The notes beneath the pieces are model-generated. The model saw only the letters and a program-made list of their open reading frames with translations, searched no databases and was not told where the DNA came from. A DNA stretch of 64,000 nt from Cetobacterium_A somerae (GTDB taxonomy: Bacteria; Fusobacteriota; Fusobacteriia; Fusobacteriales; Fusobacteriaceae). How positions within the stretch are numbered: position 1 is the stretch's first letter; each line of letters starts with the position of its first letter. The stretch lies in NCBI RefSeq assembly GCF_044784365.2, contig NZ_CP173062.2, one strand, 5' to 3'. A program made the position numbers and the translations under genes. Shown piece by piece: positions 41,516-50,297 of the stretch.

Positions 41516-42508
41516 ATGAACAACAAAATTAATATTGCAAATTTACCTACAAAGATTGAAAAATTAGAAAAAATTTCAGCAGAGTTGGGAGTTAATATTT
41601 TTTTCAAAAGAGATGACCAAACAGGAAGTGAAGTATCTGGAAATAAAGTTAGAAAGTTGGAGTATTCAATTAAAGAGGCTATAGACCAGGGATGTGATAC
41701 ATTAATTACTTGTGGTGGAATACAATCAAATCATGCTAGATCAACTGCAGCAGCAGCCATAAAAGCAGGGCTTTCATCAGTTTTAGTTTTAAGAACTAAT
41801 GAGGAACCTGAGGTAGATGGAAACTACTTTGTTGATAGACTTTTAGGAGCTGATATTAGATTTATAACATCAGATGAATATAGTAATAGTAGACAAGAGA
41901 TAATGGAAAGTATAGTAAAAGAGCTAGAAAAAGATGGACGAAAAGGCTATATAATACCTGAAGGTGCATCTAATGGAGTTGGAAGTTTAGGGTATATAAA
42001 TTTTGTTAAAGAGGTTTTAGAGTTTGAGGAAAAATCAGATACAAAATTTGATACTGTTGTAGTAGCTGTAGGCTCTGGTGGGACATATGCTGGAATTCAT
42101 ATGGGAAATGATATATATTTAGATGGGAAAAGAAGAGTTGTAGGATTTAATGTTTGCGATACTGCTGAATTTTTCAAAGAAAAAGTAAAAGAGATTATTG
42201 AAGAGAGTAAAGAATATTTAAATAAAAAAGATTTAGAAAAAGTGAACTCTGAGAATATGGATATAATTGATGGTTATGTAGGAGATGGGTATGCTTTAAG
42301 TACTCAAGAGGAATTAAATTTTATATGGGATTTAGCAAAAAAAGAGGGAGTAATTTTAGACCCTGTGTACACTGGGAAAGCTATGTTTGGACTTCATAAA
42401 GAAATAAAAAAAGGAAGTTTCAAAAACTCTAAAAATATTTTATTTGTTCATACTGGAGGTTTATTTGGATTGTTTCCTAAAAAAAATCAATTTGAATTTA
42501 AAAGCTAA
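41516..42508 (+). CDS. D-cysteine desulfhydrase / ACC deaminase family PLP enzyme
   Basis: This 330-residue fold-type II PLP enzyme has the lysine Lys44 in SGNKVRKLEY, which should carry the cofactor. The phosphate-binding and family blocks TCGGIQSNHARSTAAAA, EGASNGVGSLGY and AVGSGGTYAG are intact. Family members convert D-cysteine to pyruvate, ammonia and sulfide, or deaminate 1-aminocyclopropane-1-carboxylate. D-cysteine desulfhydrase is the commoner activity in gut anaerobes. It is a single gene between its own promoter and terminator, next to but not part of the eut cluster. Confidence 0.88.
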   Translation: MNNKINIANLPTKIEKLEKISAELGVNIFFKRDDQTGSEVSGNKVRKLEYSIKEAIDQGCDTLITCGGIQSNHARSTAAAAIKAGLSSVLVLRTNEEPEVDGNYFVDRLLGADIRFITSDEYSNSRQEIMESIVKELEKDGRKGYIIPEGASNGVGSLGYINFVKEVLEFEEKSDTKFDTVVVAVGSGGTYAGIHMGNDIYLDGKRRVVGFNVCDTAEFFKEKVKEIIEESKEYLNKKDLEKVNSENMDIIDGYVGDGYALSTQEELNFIWDLAKKEGVILDPVYTGKAMFGLHKEIKKGSFKNSKNILFVHTGGLFGLFPKKNQFEFKS

Positions 42509-42536
42509 AAATATTTTGATATAAAAACTATGTAGG

Positions 42537-42567
42537 TTGCAACTTTATAGAAGTTGCAATTTTTTTA
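42537..42567 (+). terminator. Intrinsic terminator before the eut cluster
   Basis: TTGCAACTT (42537-42545) pairs with AAGTTGCAA (42551-42559), followed by a T run. Confidence 0.85.
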
Positions 42568-42570
42568 TCC

Positions 42571-42599
42571 TTGAAAAAAATAGACATTTGTGATTTAAT
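42571..42599 (+). promoter_or_regulatory. Promoter of the eut cluster with overlapping inverted repeat
   Basis: TTGAAA (42571-42576) and TTTAAT (42594-42599) have a 17-base spacer, and TGA precedes the -10. CATTTGT (42585-42591) and ACAAATG (42605-42611) form a perfect inverted repeat across the -10 and likely start site, a candidate operator. Confidence 0.6.
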
Positions 42600-42641
42600 T
42601 GTAAACAAATGAAGTAAAATAAAAACAAAAGAGGTATAACT

Positions 42642-42983
42642 ATGGAAAAAGTTAGAATGATTCAGGAGTATGTACCAGGAAAGCAAGTGACACTAGCACA
42701 TCTAATAGCTCATCCAAATATAGATATCTATAAAAAAATGGGGCTAAATGTTGAAAATAAAAATGCTATAGGGATATTGACAATAACTCCAGGAGAAGCA
42801 GCAATAATAGCAGCAGATATAGCAACAAAATCAGGAGCAATAGAGATAGGATTTTTAGACAGATTTAGTGGAACTTTAGTTATAACAGGAGATGTTTCAA
42901 GTATAGAAAGTTCTTTAGAAGCAATTATGGAATACTTAAAAACATCTTTAAATTTTTCGATTACAAATATTTCGAGGTCTTAA
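42642..42983 (+). CDS. eutS: Ethanolamine microcompartment shell protein EutS
   Basis: This 113-residue single-domain BMC shell protein matches EutS: RMIQEYVPGKQVTLAHLIAH at the start, LTITPGEAAIIAADIATKSG and FSGTLVITGDVSSIE. EutS is a circularly permuted BMC hexamer that forms bent edges of the ethanolamine compartment. It is the first gene of the cluster, after GAGGTATAACT. The next gene starts three bases after its stop. Confidence 0.94.
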   Translation: MEKVRMIQEYVPGKQVTLAHLIAHPNIDIYKKMGLNVENKNAIGILTITPGEAAIIAADIATKSGAIEIGFLDRFSGTLVITGDVSSIESSLEAIMEYLKTSLNFSITNISRS

Positions 42984-42986
42984 GAT

Positions 42987-43406
42987 ATGAAAATAATGTT
43001 AGTAGGAAAAACTGGAAGTGGAAAAACAACATTAACTCAAATTTTAAATAATCAAAAAGTTGAGTACAAAAAAACACAGATGGTAGATTATATTGGAAAG
43101 ATAATTGATACACCAGGAGAGTATTTAGAAAATAAAGTATACTATAAAGCTTTAAATGTTGTTTCTATAGATGCAGATATCATAATATTAATTCAATCAG
43201 CAACAGATGAGGAAAATCTATATCCACCAAATTTTGCAAGTATGTTTCTAGGAAAAAAAGTCTTGGGGGCAATAACTAAAATTGATTTAGAGGAAAATTG
43301 TAAAGATGCCGAAAAGATACTAGAGAATGCAGGAGTTGAAAAGATCTTTCCTATGGACTTGAAAAGTTTAAAGGGAGTGGAGTGCTTAAAAACTTTTTTG
43401 AGGTGA
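42987..43406 (+). CDS. eutP: EutP/PduV family GTPase-like protein
   Basis: This 139-residue P-loop protein has GKTGSGKTTLTQ near residue 7, the switch-like DTPGEYLEN and the guanine-specificity block ITKID. It matches EutP, a small G-like protein linked to ethanolamine and propanediol compartments and in some species reported as an acetate kinase. It ends four bases before eutV, and eutS-eutP-eutV-eutW form the regulatory front end of the cluster. Confidence 0.92.
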   Translation: MKIMLVGKTGSGKTTLTQILNNQKVEYKKTQMVDYIGKIIDTPGEYLENKVYYKALNVVSIDADIIILIQSATDEENLYPPNFASMFLGKKVLGAITKIDLEENCKDAEKILENAGVEKIFPMDLKSLKGVECLKTFLR

Positions 43407-43410
43407 GTTA

Positions 43411-43989
43411 ATGAGAAAAACCGTTGTTGTAGCAGAGGATGATTCATTGATAAGAATGGATCTTGTGGAGATGTTAAAAGAAAATGAATACGATGTTTTA
43501 GGGGAAGCTAAGGATGGACTAGAAGCTGTTGAACTAGCGCTTAGATATACTCCAGATATTTTACTTTTAGATTTGAAGATGCCTTTTCTTTTAGGAACAA
43601 ATGTGGCAAAAATTTTAAAAGAAAAGGAGTATAAAAATTGCATAATTATGCTAACAGCTTATAGCGTGGAAAACTATATAAAAGAGGCTACTGAATATGA
43701 TGTGTCAGGGTATTTAATAAAACCATTAGATGAAAAGATTCTTTTGTCACAGATGGATTTGTTGTATAAAAATTATAGTGAAAAAATAAAACTAAAAAAT
43801 GCTTTAGAGTTAAGTGAAAGAAAACTAAAAGAGAGAAAGATGTTAGAGAAAGCCAAAGGTATTTTAATGTGTAAATACTCTTTAACTGAGGATGAAGCAT
43901 ATACAAAAATTAGAAAAATAAGCATGGAAAAGAGAATATCAATCTGTCAGCTATCTGAAATTATAAATACTACTGGAGAGCTGTTATGA
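43411..43989 (+). CDS. eutV: ANTAR-type response regulator EutV
   Basis: This 192-residue regulator has a receiver domain with the acidic pair in VVAEDDSL, the phosphorylation site Asp54 in LLLDLKMPF and Lys in LIKPLDE. A coiled linker leads to the C-terminal ANTAR RNA-binding domain (ERKMLEKAKGILMCKYSLTE, then a short helix pair). In Enterococcus and relatives phosphorylated EutV dimers bind paired hairpins with A1/G4 hexaloops and prevent termination. Exactly such an element is seen at 45379-45457. The gene overlaps eutW by four bases (ATGA). Confidence 0.94.
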   Translation: MRKTVVVAEDDSLIRMDLVEMLKENEYDVLGEAKDGLEAVELALRYTPDILLLDLKMPFLLGTNVAKILKEKEYKNCIIMLTAYSVENYIKEATEYDVSGYLIKPLDEKILLSQMDLLYKNYSEKIKLKNALELSERKLKERKMLEKAKGILMCKYSLTEDEAYTKIRKISMEKRISICQLSEIINTTGELL

Positions 43990-45380
43990 TAAAAACTTAT
44001 TGTAAAATGTGTGCTACTCTAACAACGCAAGATATAGATAAAATACAAAAATTAGAGGAAACAGCTATAATTTTAAGTAACGTTTTAGGTGTGGACACAT
44101 TTATAGACTGTCCTACAAAAGATGGAGAGAAAGCTTTAGTAGTACATCATTCAAAACCTGAAACAGGAAGTATGTATTCTAAAAATATAGCTGGAGAGGT
44201 AGCTCTTTATAAAAATGAACCAGCTGTTTTAAGAACTTTACAAACTGGAATGCCATCTAAAAATTATAAAGCTATAACTCAAGAGGGAGAAACTGTTTTA
44301 CAAAATGTAATTGCTATAAAAAATGAGAGTAATGAAATCATTGGTGTTTTGATATTAGAGCATTCTGATAAAAAGAAAACTCTTTTAAAAATAGGAGATG
44401 TAGAAACTCCAGAGGAGTTAATGAGTAACTTTTTAGAAAGTAGATATACAATACCAGAGCTTATAAAAGATGGAATAGTTATATTTAATAATAATGAAAC
44501 TGTAACTTATGCCAACGGAGTAGCTAAATCTATCTATGAAAAAATGGGATTTGGAAAAAATATTGTAGGTGAAACATTTCAAAATATAGTTATCAACAGC
44601 GTGGAGTTTAATAATATATTACAAAATAAAAAGATAGATGTAGTTGAGATAAGTATATTAGATATGGTTTTATCAGTTAGTTATTTCGCAACTCTAGAAA
44701 ATAAAAAAAGGCAAAATGTGATTATGATAGTTAGAGATATAACCCAAGAGAAAAGTAAAGAGCAAGAGATAATTTTGAAATCTGTGGCAATCAAAGAGAT
44801 ACACCACAGAGTAAAAAATAATTTGCAAACAATTGCTAGTTTATTAAGGATTCAAAGTAGAAGATCTAAAAATAGAGAGGTTAAAAAAATCTTAGATGAA
44901 ACTATCAGTCGGATTTTAAGTATAGCTATAACACATGAGGTTTTGTCCGAAAAAGGATTCGATAATCTTAATATCAGAGAAATAGTTGACTTAATATACA
45001 AAAATTATTCAACAAAAACTATTGACAAAAAAGAAAAAATAGAGTTTACTATTATTGGAGATAACTTTAATATCTCATCTGAGAAAGCTACAGCGATTGC
45101 TTTAGTTATAAATGAAATTATCCAAAATATAGTAGATTATGCTTTTCCAGACGATGTAGCTGGAAAGGTAAAAATATTTATTCAGAAAGATCACTTCTTT
45201 TCAAGAATTACAATTTCTGACAATGGGGTCGGAATTCCTCAAGAAAAGATATCATCTTCTGGTTTGGGACTAATGATAGTGGAAAAAATAATAAAAGAGC
45301 AGTTAAAAGGTAGTTTTGAGATTAATAGTGAAGTAGGAAAAGGTACAACAGTTAAGTTTGAAATAAAAAATGAATATTAA
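43986..45380 (+). CDS. eutW: Ethanolamine-sensing histidine kinase EutW
   Basis: This 464-residue cytoplasmic kinase has an N-terminal sensory domain (about residues 1-140) with several cysteines near the start (TYCKMCATLTTQD), a PAS-like domain (about 150-260), a HisKA_2 phosphotransfer domain with His274 in IHHRVKNNLQTIASLLR, and an ATPase domain with NEIIQNIVDYAFPD and DNGVGIP. It phosphorylates EutV when ethanolamine is present. There are no membrane helices, as in known EutW proteins. Confidence 0.93.
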   Translation: MIKTYCKMCATLTTQDIDKIQKLEETAIILSNVLGVDTFIDCPTKDGEKALVVHHSKPETGSMYSKNIAGEVALYKNEPAVLRTLQTGMPSKNYKAITQEGETVLQNVIAIKNESNEIIGVLILEHSDKKKTLLKIGDVETPEELMSNFLESRYTIPELIKDGIVIFNNNETVTYANGVAKSIYEKMGFGKNIVGETFQNIVINSVEFNNILQNKKIDVVEISILDMVLSVSYFATLENKKRQNVIMIVRDITQEKSKEQEIILKSVAIKEIHHRVKNNLQTIASLLRIQSRRSKNREVKKILDETISRILSIAITHEVLSEKGFDNLNIREIVDLIYKNYSTKTIDKKEKIEFTIIGDNFNISSEKATAIALVINEIIQNIVDYAFPDDVAGKVKIFIQKDHFFSRITISDNGVGIPQEKISSSGLGLMIVEKIIKEQLKGSFEINSEVGKGTTVKFEIKNEY

Positions 45381-45419
45381 ATATACAAGGTTGTATATTT
45401 TAAAATAGCAAAGAAGCTA
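45379..45419 (+). promoter_or_regulatory. Twin-hairpin ANTAR binding site (EutV antiterminator)
   Basis: Hairpin 1 is AAATATAC, hexaloop AAGGTT, GTATATTT (45379-45400). Hairpin 2 is TAGC, hexaloop AAAGAA, GCTA (45406-45419). Both loops have A at position 1 and G at position 4, the known EutV recognition pattern. Hairpin 2 shares GCTA with the terminator stem that follows, so the two structures exclude each other. EutV-P binding should let transcription continue into eutA. Confidence 0.88.
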
Positions 45420-45457
45420 AAGAATATAGTGGGTAACTATATTTCTTTAGCTTTTTT
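45414..45457 (+). terminator. Regulated terminator upstream of eutA
   Basis: AAGCTAAAGAA-TATAG (45414-45429) pairs with CTATA-TTTCTTTAGCTT (45437-45453), followed by a T run. It is antagonised by the overlapping ANTAR hairpin. Confidence 0.9.
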
Positions 45458-45480
45458 GTTCTAATTAGGAGGTAAATTTA

Positions 45481-46911
45481 GTGAAGGAAGAGATTATAAG
45501 TGTGGGAATTGATATTGGAACATCTACAACTCAGTTAGTTTTTTCGAAAATAACTTTAGAAAATCTATCTTCTGGAGCAAGAGTTCCTCAAATAAAAATT
45601 GTGGACAAAGAGATTTTTTATAGAAGTAAAATCTATACAACACCACTTGTAAATTCTTACGAAATTGATATAGAAGCTTTAAAAAAAATATTAAAAGATG
45701 AGTATGAAGCTTCTAAAGTTCCTAGAGATAAGATAAGTACAGGAGCTGTGATAATAACTGGAGAAACAGCTAGAAAAAGTAATGCTAGAGAGGTACTAAA
45801 AGCTTTAAGTGGAATGGCTGGAGATTTTGTCGTAGCAACAGCTGGACCAGATTTAGAAAGTATAATATCTGGAAAAGGCTCAGGGGCTATGAAGTTTTCA
45901 GAAGAGAATAATACAAGTATCTATAATTTAGATATAGGGGGTGGAACAACAAATATCTCTTTATTTGATAAGGGGGAGGTTGAAGACACAACTTGTTTAG
46001 ATATAGGTGGTAGATTAATAAAGTTTGAAAAAAATAGTTTAAAGATAGCATATATTTTTAAAAAATATGAAAAGCTTATTGAAAGATTGAATTTAAGGAG
46101 TTTAAAAGTTGGAGAGATTGCTAGTGAAAGAGATTTAGAAATTTTATGTGATAAAATAGCTGAAATTCTTTTAGAAGCAGTAAGAAATACTCAATTTAAA
46201 AGTGAAGATTACAGATTACTAATAACAGATAAAGACTATAGAACTCTATTGAAAGGTGAGTTTATTAGTTTCTCAGGAGGTGTAGCTGATTTTATCTACA
46301 CTGAACCTGAAAAGAAAGATTACTATACCTATGATGATATCGGTCCACTTTTAGGAGTTTGTATAAAAAGAAAATTTGAAAAAGAAAAAATAAATACAGT
46401 GAGATTAGGAGAAACTATAAGAGCTACAGTTGTAGGAGCAGGTTCTCATACAACTGAGATAAGTGGAAGTACAATAAGTTATGCTAAAGAGGTTCTTCCA
46501 ATAAAAAATCTTCCTATATTGAAAATAAATGATGCAGATAAAAATTTTGATTATAAAGATTTAGTAAAAGTTTTAGAAAAAAAATTAGAGTGGTTTAAAG
46601 CAGATGATGGATATCAAGATGTAGCTATTGGATTAAGTGGTAGAAAAGGACTTAAATATAAAGATATACAAGAGATGTCTAAAAATATTTACGAGGTGAT
46701 GAAAAGATTTAAAAGACTAGTAATTATAGTAGAGGAAGACATAGGAAAAGTTTTAGGACAGTGCTTAATATTAGAATCTGAAAATAGGATTCCAATAGTT
46801 TGTATAGACAGTATAAAAGTTAATGATGGTGACTTTGTAGATATTGGACTTCCTCTTGGAAGTGGAAGCGTATTACCAGTAATTGTAAAGACATTAGTTT
46901 TAAGTTATTAA
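45481..46911 (+). CDS. eutA: Ethanolamine ammonia-lyase reactivating factor EutA
   Basis: This 476-residue actin/Hsp70-like ATPase exchanges damaged cobalamin from ethanolamine ammonia-lyase. Visible blocks are SVGIDIGTSTTQLVF at the start (phosphate 1), GAVIITGETARKSNA, YNLDIGGGTTNISLFD and VVGAGSHTTEISGSTI. The start is GTG after GGAGGTAAA. It is the first gene after the EutV-controlled terminator, so it and all genes to eutG depend on ethanolamine signalling. Confidence 0.94.
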   Translation: MKEEIISVGIDIGTSTTQLVFSKITLENLSSGARVPQIKIVDKEIFYRSKIYTTPLVNSYEIDIEALKKILKDEYEASKVPRDKISTGAVIITGETARKSNAREVLKALSGMAGDFVVATAGPDLESIISGKGSGAMKFSEENNTSIYNLDIGGGTTNISLFDKGEVEDTTCLDIGGRLIKFEKNSLKIAYIFKKYEKLIERLNLRSLKVGEIASERDLEILCDKIAEILLEAVRNTQFKSEDYRLLITDKDYRTLLKGEFISFSGGVADFIYTEPEKKDYYTYDDIGPLLGVCIKRKFEKEKINTVRLGETIRATVVGAGSHTTEISGSTISYAKEVLPIKNLPILKINDADKNFDYKDLVKVLEKKLEWFKADDGYQDVAIGLSGRKGLKYKDIQEMSKNIYEVMKRFKRLVIIVEEDIGKVLGQCLILESENRIPIVCIDSIKVNDGDFVDIGLPLGSGSVLPVIVKTLVLSY

Positions 46912-46938
46912 ATAAAAAAATAGATTGGGGTGAGTTTG

Positions 46939-48303
46939 ATGAGATTACACACAAGACTTTTTGGCCAAGACTATGTATTTGAAAATTTATATGATGTTAT
47001 GGCTAAAGCAAATGAAGAAAAATCAGGTGATGAGTTAGCTGGAATAGCAGCAAGAAGTACAAAGGAAAGAGTGGCAGCAAAAGAGGTATTATCTAATATA
47101 AAACTTAAAGAGTTTAAAGAGAATCCTGCAGTTCCTTATGATCAAGATGAGGTTACAAGAATTATAATAGACGCTTTAAACTTAAAGGTATATGAAGAGA
47201 TAAAAGAATGGACTGTTGGTGAATTAAGAGAGTGGTTATTAGCTACTGAAAATGGAGATAGAGAGATTCAGTGGATAAGAAGAGGATTAACTTCAGAGAT
47301 GATATCAGCAGTTACAAAGTTAATGTCAAATTTAGATTTGATTAGAGCGGCGAGTAAAATTCAAGTAAAAAAACATTGTAACACAACAATTGGAGGAAAA
47401 GGGATTCTAGCAGCTAGACTGCAACCTAATCATACAACAGATGATCCAGATGGAATAATGATTTCACTACTAGAAGGATTAAGCTATGGAGTTGGAGATG
47501 CTTTAATAGGATTAAATCCAGTTGATGATACTGTAGATAGTGTTGTTAGAGTTTTACAAAGATTTGATGAGATAAAGAAAAAATTTAATATACCAACACA
47601 AATATGTGTACTAGCTCACGTAACTACTCAAATGGAAGCTATAAGAAAAGGAGCTCCTACAGATTTAATATTCCAAAGTATAGCTGGATCACAAAAATCA
47701 AATGAAGCTTTTGGAATAACTGGAGATATGATAGAGGAAGCAAGACAATTAGCTTTAACTCATGGAACAGCAGCTGGACCAAATGTAATGTATTTCGAAA
47801 CAGGACAAGGTTCTGAACTTTCTTCAGATGGACATAATGGTGTGGATCAATTAACAATGGAAGCAAGATGTTATGGATTTGCTAAAAAGTATGATCCATT
47901 TATAGTTAATACCGTAGTTGGATTTATAGGTCCAGAGTATCTTTACGATAGTAAACAAGTTACAAGAGCTGGATTAGAAGACCACTTTATGGGAAAACTT
48001 CATGGATTATCTATGGGAGTTGACGTTTGTTATACAAACCATATGAAGGCAGACCAAAACGATATTGAAAACTTAGCTGTTTTATTAACAGCAGCTGGAT
48101 GTAACTATTTTATGGGAGTTCCAGCTGGAGATGATATTATGTTAAACTACCAAACTACAGGATATCATGATATTCAAACTTTAAGAGAAACATTAAATGT
48201 TAAACCTATAAAAGAGTTTGAGGAGTGGCTAGAAAAAGTAGGTATCAGAGATGAGGATGGAAATTTAACTAATCTTGCAGGAGATGCATCACTATTTTTA
48301 TAG
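46939..48303 (+). CDS. eutB: Ethanolamine ammonia-lyase large subunit EutB
   Basis: The product has 454 residues from the ATG at 46939 (MRLHTRLFGQDYVFENL), which agrees with the usual EutB start; GTG at 46930 lies within the ribosome binding region. EutB carries the active site that splits ethanolamine into acetaldehyde and ammonia using adenosylcobalamin radical chemistry. Conserved regions include RRGLTSEMISAVTKLMSN, TTIGGKGILAARLQPNH and FETGQGSELSSDGHNGVDQ. It forms the lyase with EutC, encoded 12 bases downstream. Confidence 0.95.
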   Translation: MRLHTRLFGQDYVFENLYDVMAKANEEKSGDELAGIAARSTKERVAAKEVLSNIKLKEFKENPAVPYDQDEVTRIIIDALNLKVYEEIKEWTVGELREWLLATENGDREIQWIRRGLTSEMISAVTKLMSNLDLIRAASKIQVKKHCNTTIGGKGILAARLQPNHTTDDPDGIMISLLEGLSYGVGDALIGLNPVDDTVDSVVRVLQRFDEIKKKFNIPTQICVLAHVTTQMEAIRKGAPTDLIFQSIAGSQKSNEAFGITGDMIEEARQLALTHGTAAGPNVMYFETGQGSELSSDGHNGVDQLTMEARCYGFAKKYDPFIVNTVVGFIGPEYLYDSKQVTRAGLEDHFMGKLHGLSMGVDVCYTNHMKADQNDIENLAVLLTAAGCNYFMGVPAGDDIMLNYQTTGYHDIQTLRETLNVKPIKEFEEWLEKVGIRDEDGNLTNLAGDASLFL

Positions 48304-48315
48304 GAGGAGAGAATA

Positions 48316-49194
48316 ATGATTTCTGAAAAAGAGTTGAAAGATATAATATCACAAGTTTTAAAAGAGATGGATGGAGAGGGAAAGGCTTTAGAAAAAGTAA
48401 AAGAGAGAGTTGAAAAAACACTTTCTAATTTGGAAGAGGTAGAGGACATAACTAAAATTGATTTAAGAGAAGTTATAGACGTAGTGAATCCAAAAAATAG
48501 AGAGGAGTTATTAAAGTATAAAAGAAAAACACCAGCAAGAGTTGGAATTGGAAGAGCTGGAACAAGATATACAACATCAACAATGTTAAGATTTAGAGCT
48601 GATCACGCTTCAGCACAAGATGCTGTATTTACTGATGTTTCAGATGAAATATTAGCTAAAAATAATCTATTTACAGTTCAAACAAGATGTAACTCTAAAG
48701 ATGAATATATAACAAGACCAGATTTAGGAAGAAGATTATCAGATGAAGCTGTGAAAGTTTTAAAAGAGAGATGTAAACAAAATCCAACAGTTCAAGTTTA
48801 TGTTTCAGATGGTCTTAGTTCAACAGCAGTAGAAGCAAACGTTGAAAATATACTTCCAGCACTATTAAATGGATTAAAAGCTTATGGAATAGATACAGGA
48901 ACACCATTTTTCTTGAAATATGGAAGAGTTGCTGCTTCAGATGACGTAGCTGAAACACTTGGTGCAACAGTAACTTGTGTATTAATTGGAGAGAGACCAG
49001 GACTAGCAACTGCAGAAAGTATGAGTGCATATATAACATATAAAGGATATGTAGGAATACCAGAAGCTAAGAGAACAGTTGTATCAAATATACATGAAAA
49101 AGGAACTCCAGCAGTGGAAGCAGGAGCACATGTGGCACATATAATTAAGAAAATATTAGACGCTAAAGCAAGCGGACAAGATTTAAAATTATAA
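48316..49194 (+). CDS. eutC: Ethanolamine ammonia-lyase small subunit EutC
   Basis: This 292-residue subunit completes the cobalamin site of the lyase. The catalytic part starts near residue 75 (ARVGIGRAGTRYTTSTMLRF) and includes VYVSDGLSSTAVEAN and CVLIGERPGLATAESMSAY. The N-terminal helix MISEKELKDIISQVLKEMDG is amphipathic and resembles the targeting peptide known for Salmonella EutC. The same pattern recurs in PduL, EutQ and another cluster protein here. Confidence 0.95.
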   Translation: MISEKELKDIISQVLKEMDGEGKALEKVKERVEKTLSNLEEVEDITKIDLREVIDVVNPKNREELLKYKRKTPARVGIGRAGTRYTTSTMLRFRADHASAQDAVFTDVSDEILAKNNLFTVQTRCNSKDEYITRPDLGRRLSDEAVKVLKERCKQNPTVQVYVSDGLSSTAVEANVENILPALLNGLKAYGIDTGTPFFLKYGRVAASDDVAETLGATVTCVLIGERPGLATAESMSAYITYKGYVGIPEAKRTVVSNIHEKGTPAVEAGAHVAHIIKKILDAKASGQDLKL

Positions 49195-49204
49195 GGAGGA
49201 AAAA

Positions 49205-49858
49205 ATGACAAACGATCCTATAAAACCAAGTGTTTTAGCAGTTAAGCTAATACCAAATGTAGATGATAAAATGGCGGAAGAGTTCAAACTTCCAAAAGGG
49301 TATAAGAGTATTGGAATAGTTACAGCAGATTGTGATGATGTAACATATACAGCATTAGATTATGCAACAAAAATGTCAGAAGTTGAAGTAGTTTATGGTA
49401 GATCATTTTATGGTGGAGCAGCAAATGCAAATACAAAATTAGCTGGAGAAGTTATTGGAATAATAGCTGGACCTACACCTGCTGAAGTAAAAAGTGGATT
49501 AAATGCAATAGTAGACTTTATAGAAAATGAAGCATGTTTCTATAGTGCTAATGATGATGATACAATTGCATATTATGCTCACTGTGTTTCAAGAACAGGA
49601 ACTTATTTGTCAAAAACTGCAGGAGTACCAGAGGGAGAAGCTTTAGCATATTTAATAGCACCACCTTTAGAAGCTATGTATGCACTTGATGTAGCATTAA
49701 AAGCAGCAGATGTAAGATTAGCAGCTTTCTTTGGACCACCATCAGAAACTAACTTTGGAGGAGGACTTTTAACAGGTAGTCAATCAGCATGTAAAGCAGC
49801 ATGTGATGCTTTTGCTGATGCTGTGAAATATGTTGCTCAAAATCCATTAAAGTTCTAA
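49205..49858 (+). CDS. eutL: Microcompartment shell protein EutL
   Basis: This 217-residue tandem-BMC trimer forms gated pores in the ethanolamine compartment. It has the EutL hallmarks LAVKLIPNVDDKMAEEF, IVTADCDDVTYTALDYATK and YGRSFYGGAANANTKLAGE. The second half has ECD-free YCAH-like AYYAHCVSRTGTYLSK and the glycine-rich FGPPSETNFGGGLLTG. It follows eutC by 10 bases with an AAGGAGG site. Confidence 0.95.
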   Translation: MTNDPIKPSVLAVKLIPNVDDKMAEEFKLPKGYKSIGIVTADCDDVTYTALDYATKMSEVEVVYGRSFYGGAANANTKLAGEVIGIIAGPTPAEVKSGLNAIVDFIENEACFYSANDDDTIAYYAHCVSRTGTYLSKTAGVPEGEALAYLIAPPLEAMYALDVALKAADVRLAAFFGPPSETNFGGGLLTGSQSACKAACDAFADAVKYVAQNPLKF

Positions 49859-49875
49859 AAGGAGTTGTTTAAATT

Positions 49876-50280
49876 ATGAAAGCGTTAGGAATGATTGAAA
49901 CAAGAGGAATGGTTGGAGCGATAGAGGCTGTAGATGTGGCGTGTAAGACGGCAGATGTAGAGGTACTAAATAGACATCTTGTAAAAGGTGGAATAGTGAC
50001 AGTTGAAATAGTTGGTGACGTTGGAGCTGTAAAAGTTGCAGTAGAAGCGGCAGCTGAAGCAGTTAAAAGATTAGGAGTTTATATGGGAAGTCATGTAATT
50101 CCAAGACCAACTGAAGAAGTATACAATATGTTAGAAAAAAAAGAGGTTCCAACAGAAAAGGTAGTAGAGGAAGAGATAATTGTAGAGCTTCCAGAAGAAA
50201 ATGAAGTGATAGTAGAAGAAATAGTAGATGAAGTAGAAACAAAATCAGTAGTAAATAGAAGAGATAAAACTAAAAAATAG
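49876..50280 (+). CDS. BMC shell protein with long acidic tail (EutK/PduA-like)
   Basis: This 134-residue protein has an N-terminal BMC hexamer domain (residues 1-88: KALGMIETRGMVGAIEAVDV to HVIPRPTEEVY). The C-terminal tail of about 45 residues is rich in Glu, Val and Ile and ends with a basic cluster (RRDKTKK). EutK of enterics also has a C-terminal extension, but that one is a helix-turn-helix fold. This tail looks disordered or coiled and does not resemble it. It is closely related in its BMC part to the EutM-like protein encoded next, suggesting duplication. The tail probably faces the lumen or cytosol and may bind cargo. Confidence 0.85.
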   Translation: MKALGMIETRGMVGAIEAVDVACKTADVEVLNRHLVKGGIVTVEIVGDVGAVKVAVEAAAEAVKRLGVYMGSHVIPRPTEEVYNMLEKKEVPTEKVVEEEIIVELPEENEVIVEEIVDEVETKSVVNRRDKTKK

Positions 50281-50297
50281 ATAAGGAGAGGATATTT

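Noticed and set aside
45379..45480. Adenosylcobalamin riboswitch in the eut cluster
   Set aside because: Some eut clusters use a B12 riboswitch, but no B12-box-like sequence was found in this leader or upstream of eutS; only the ANTAR element is present.
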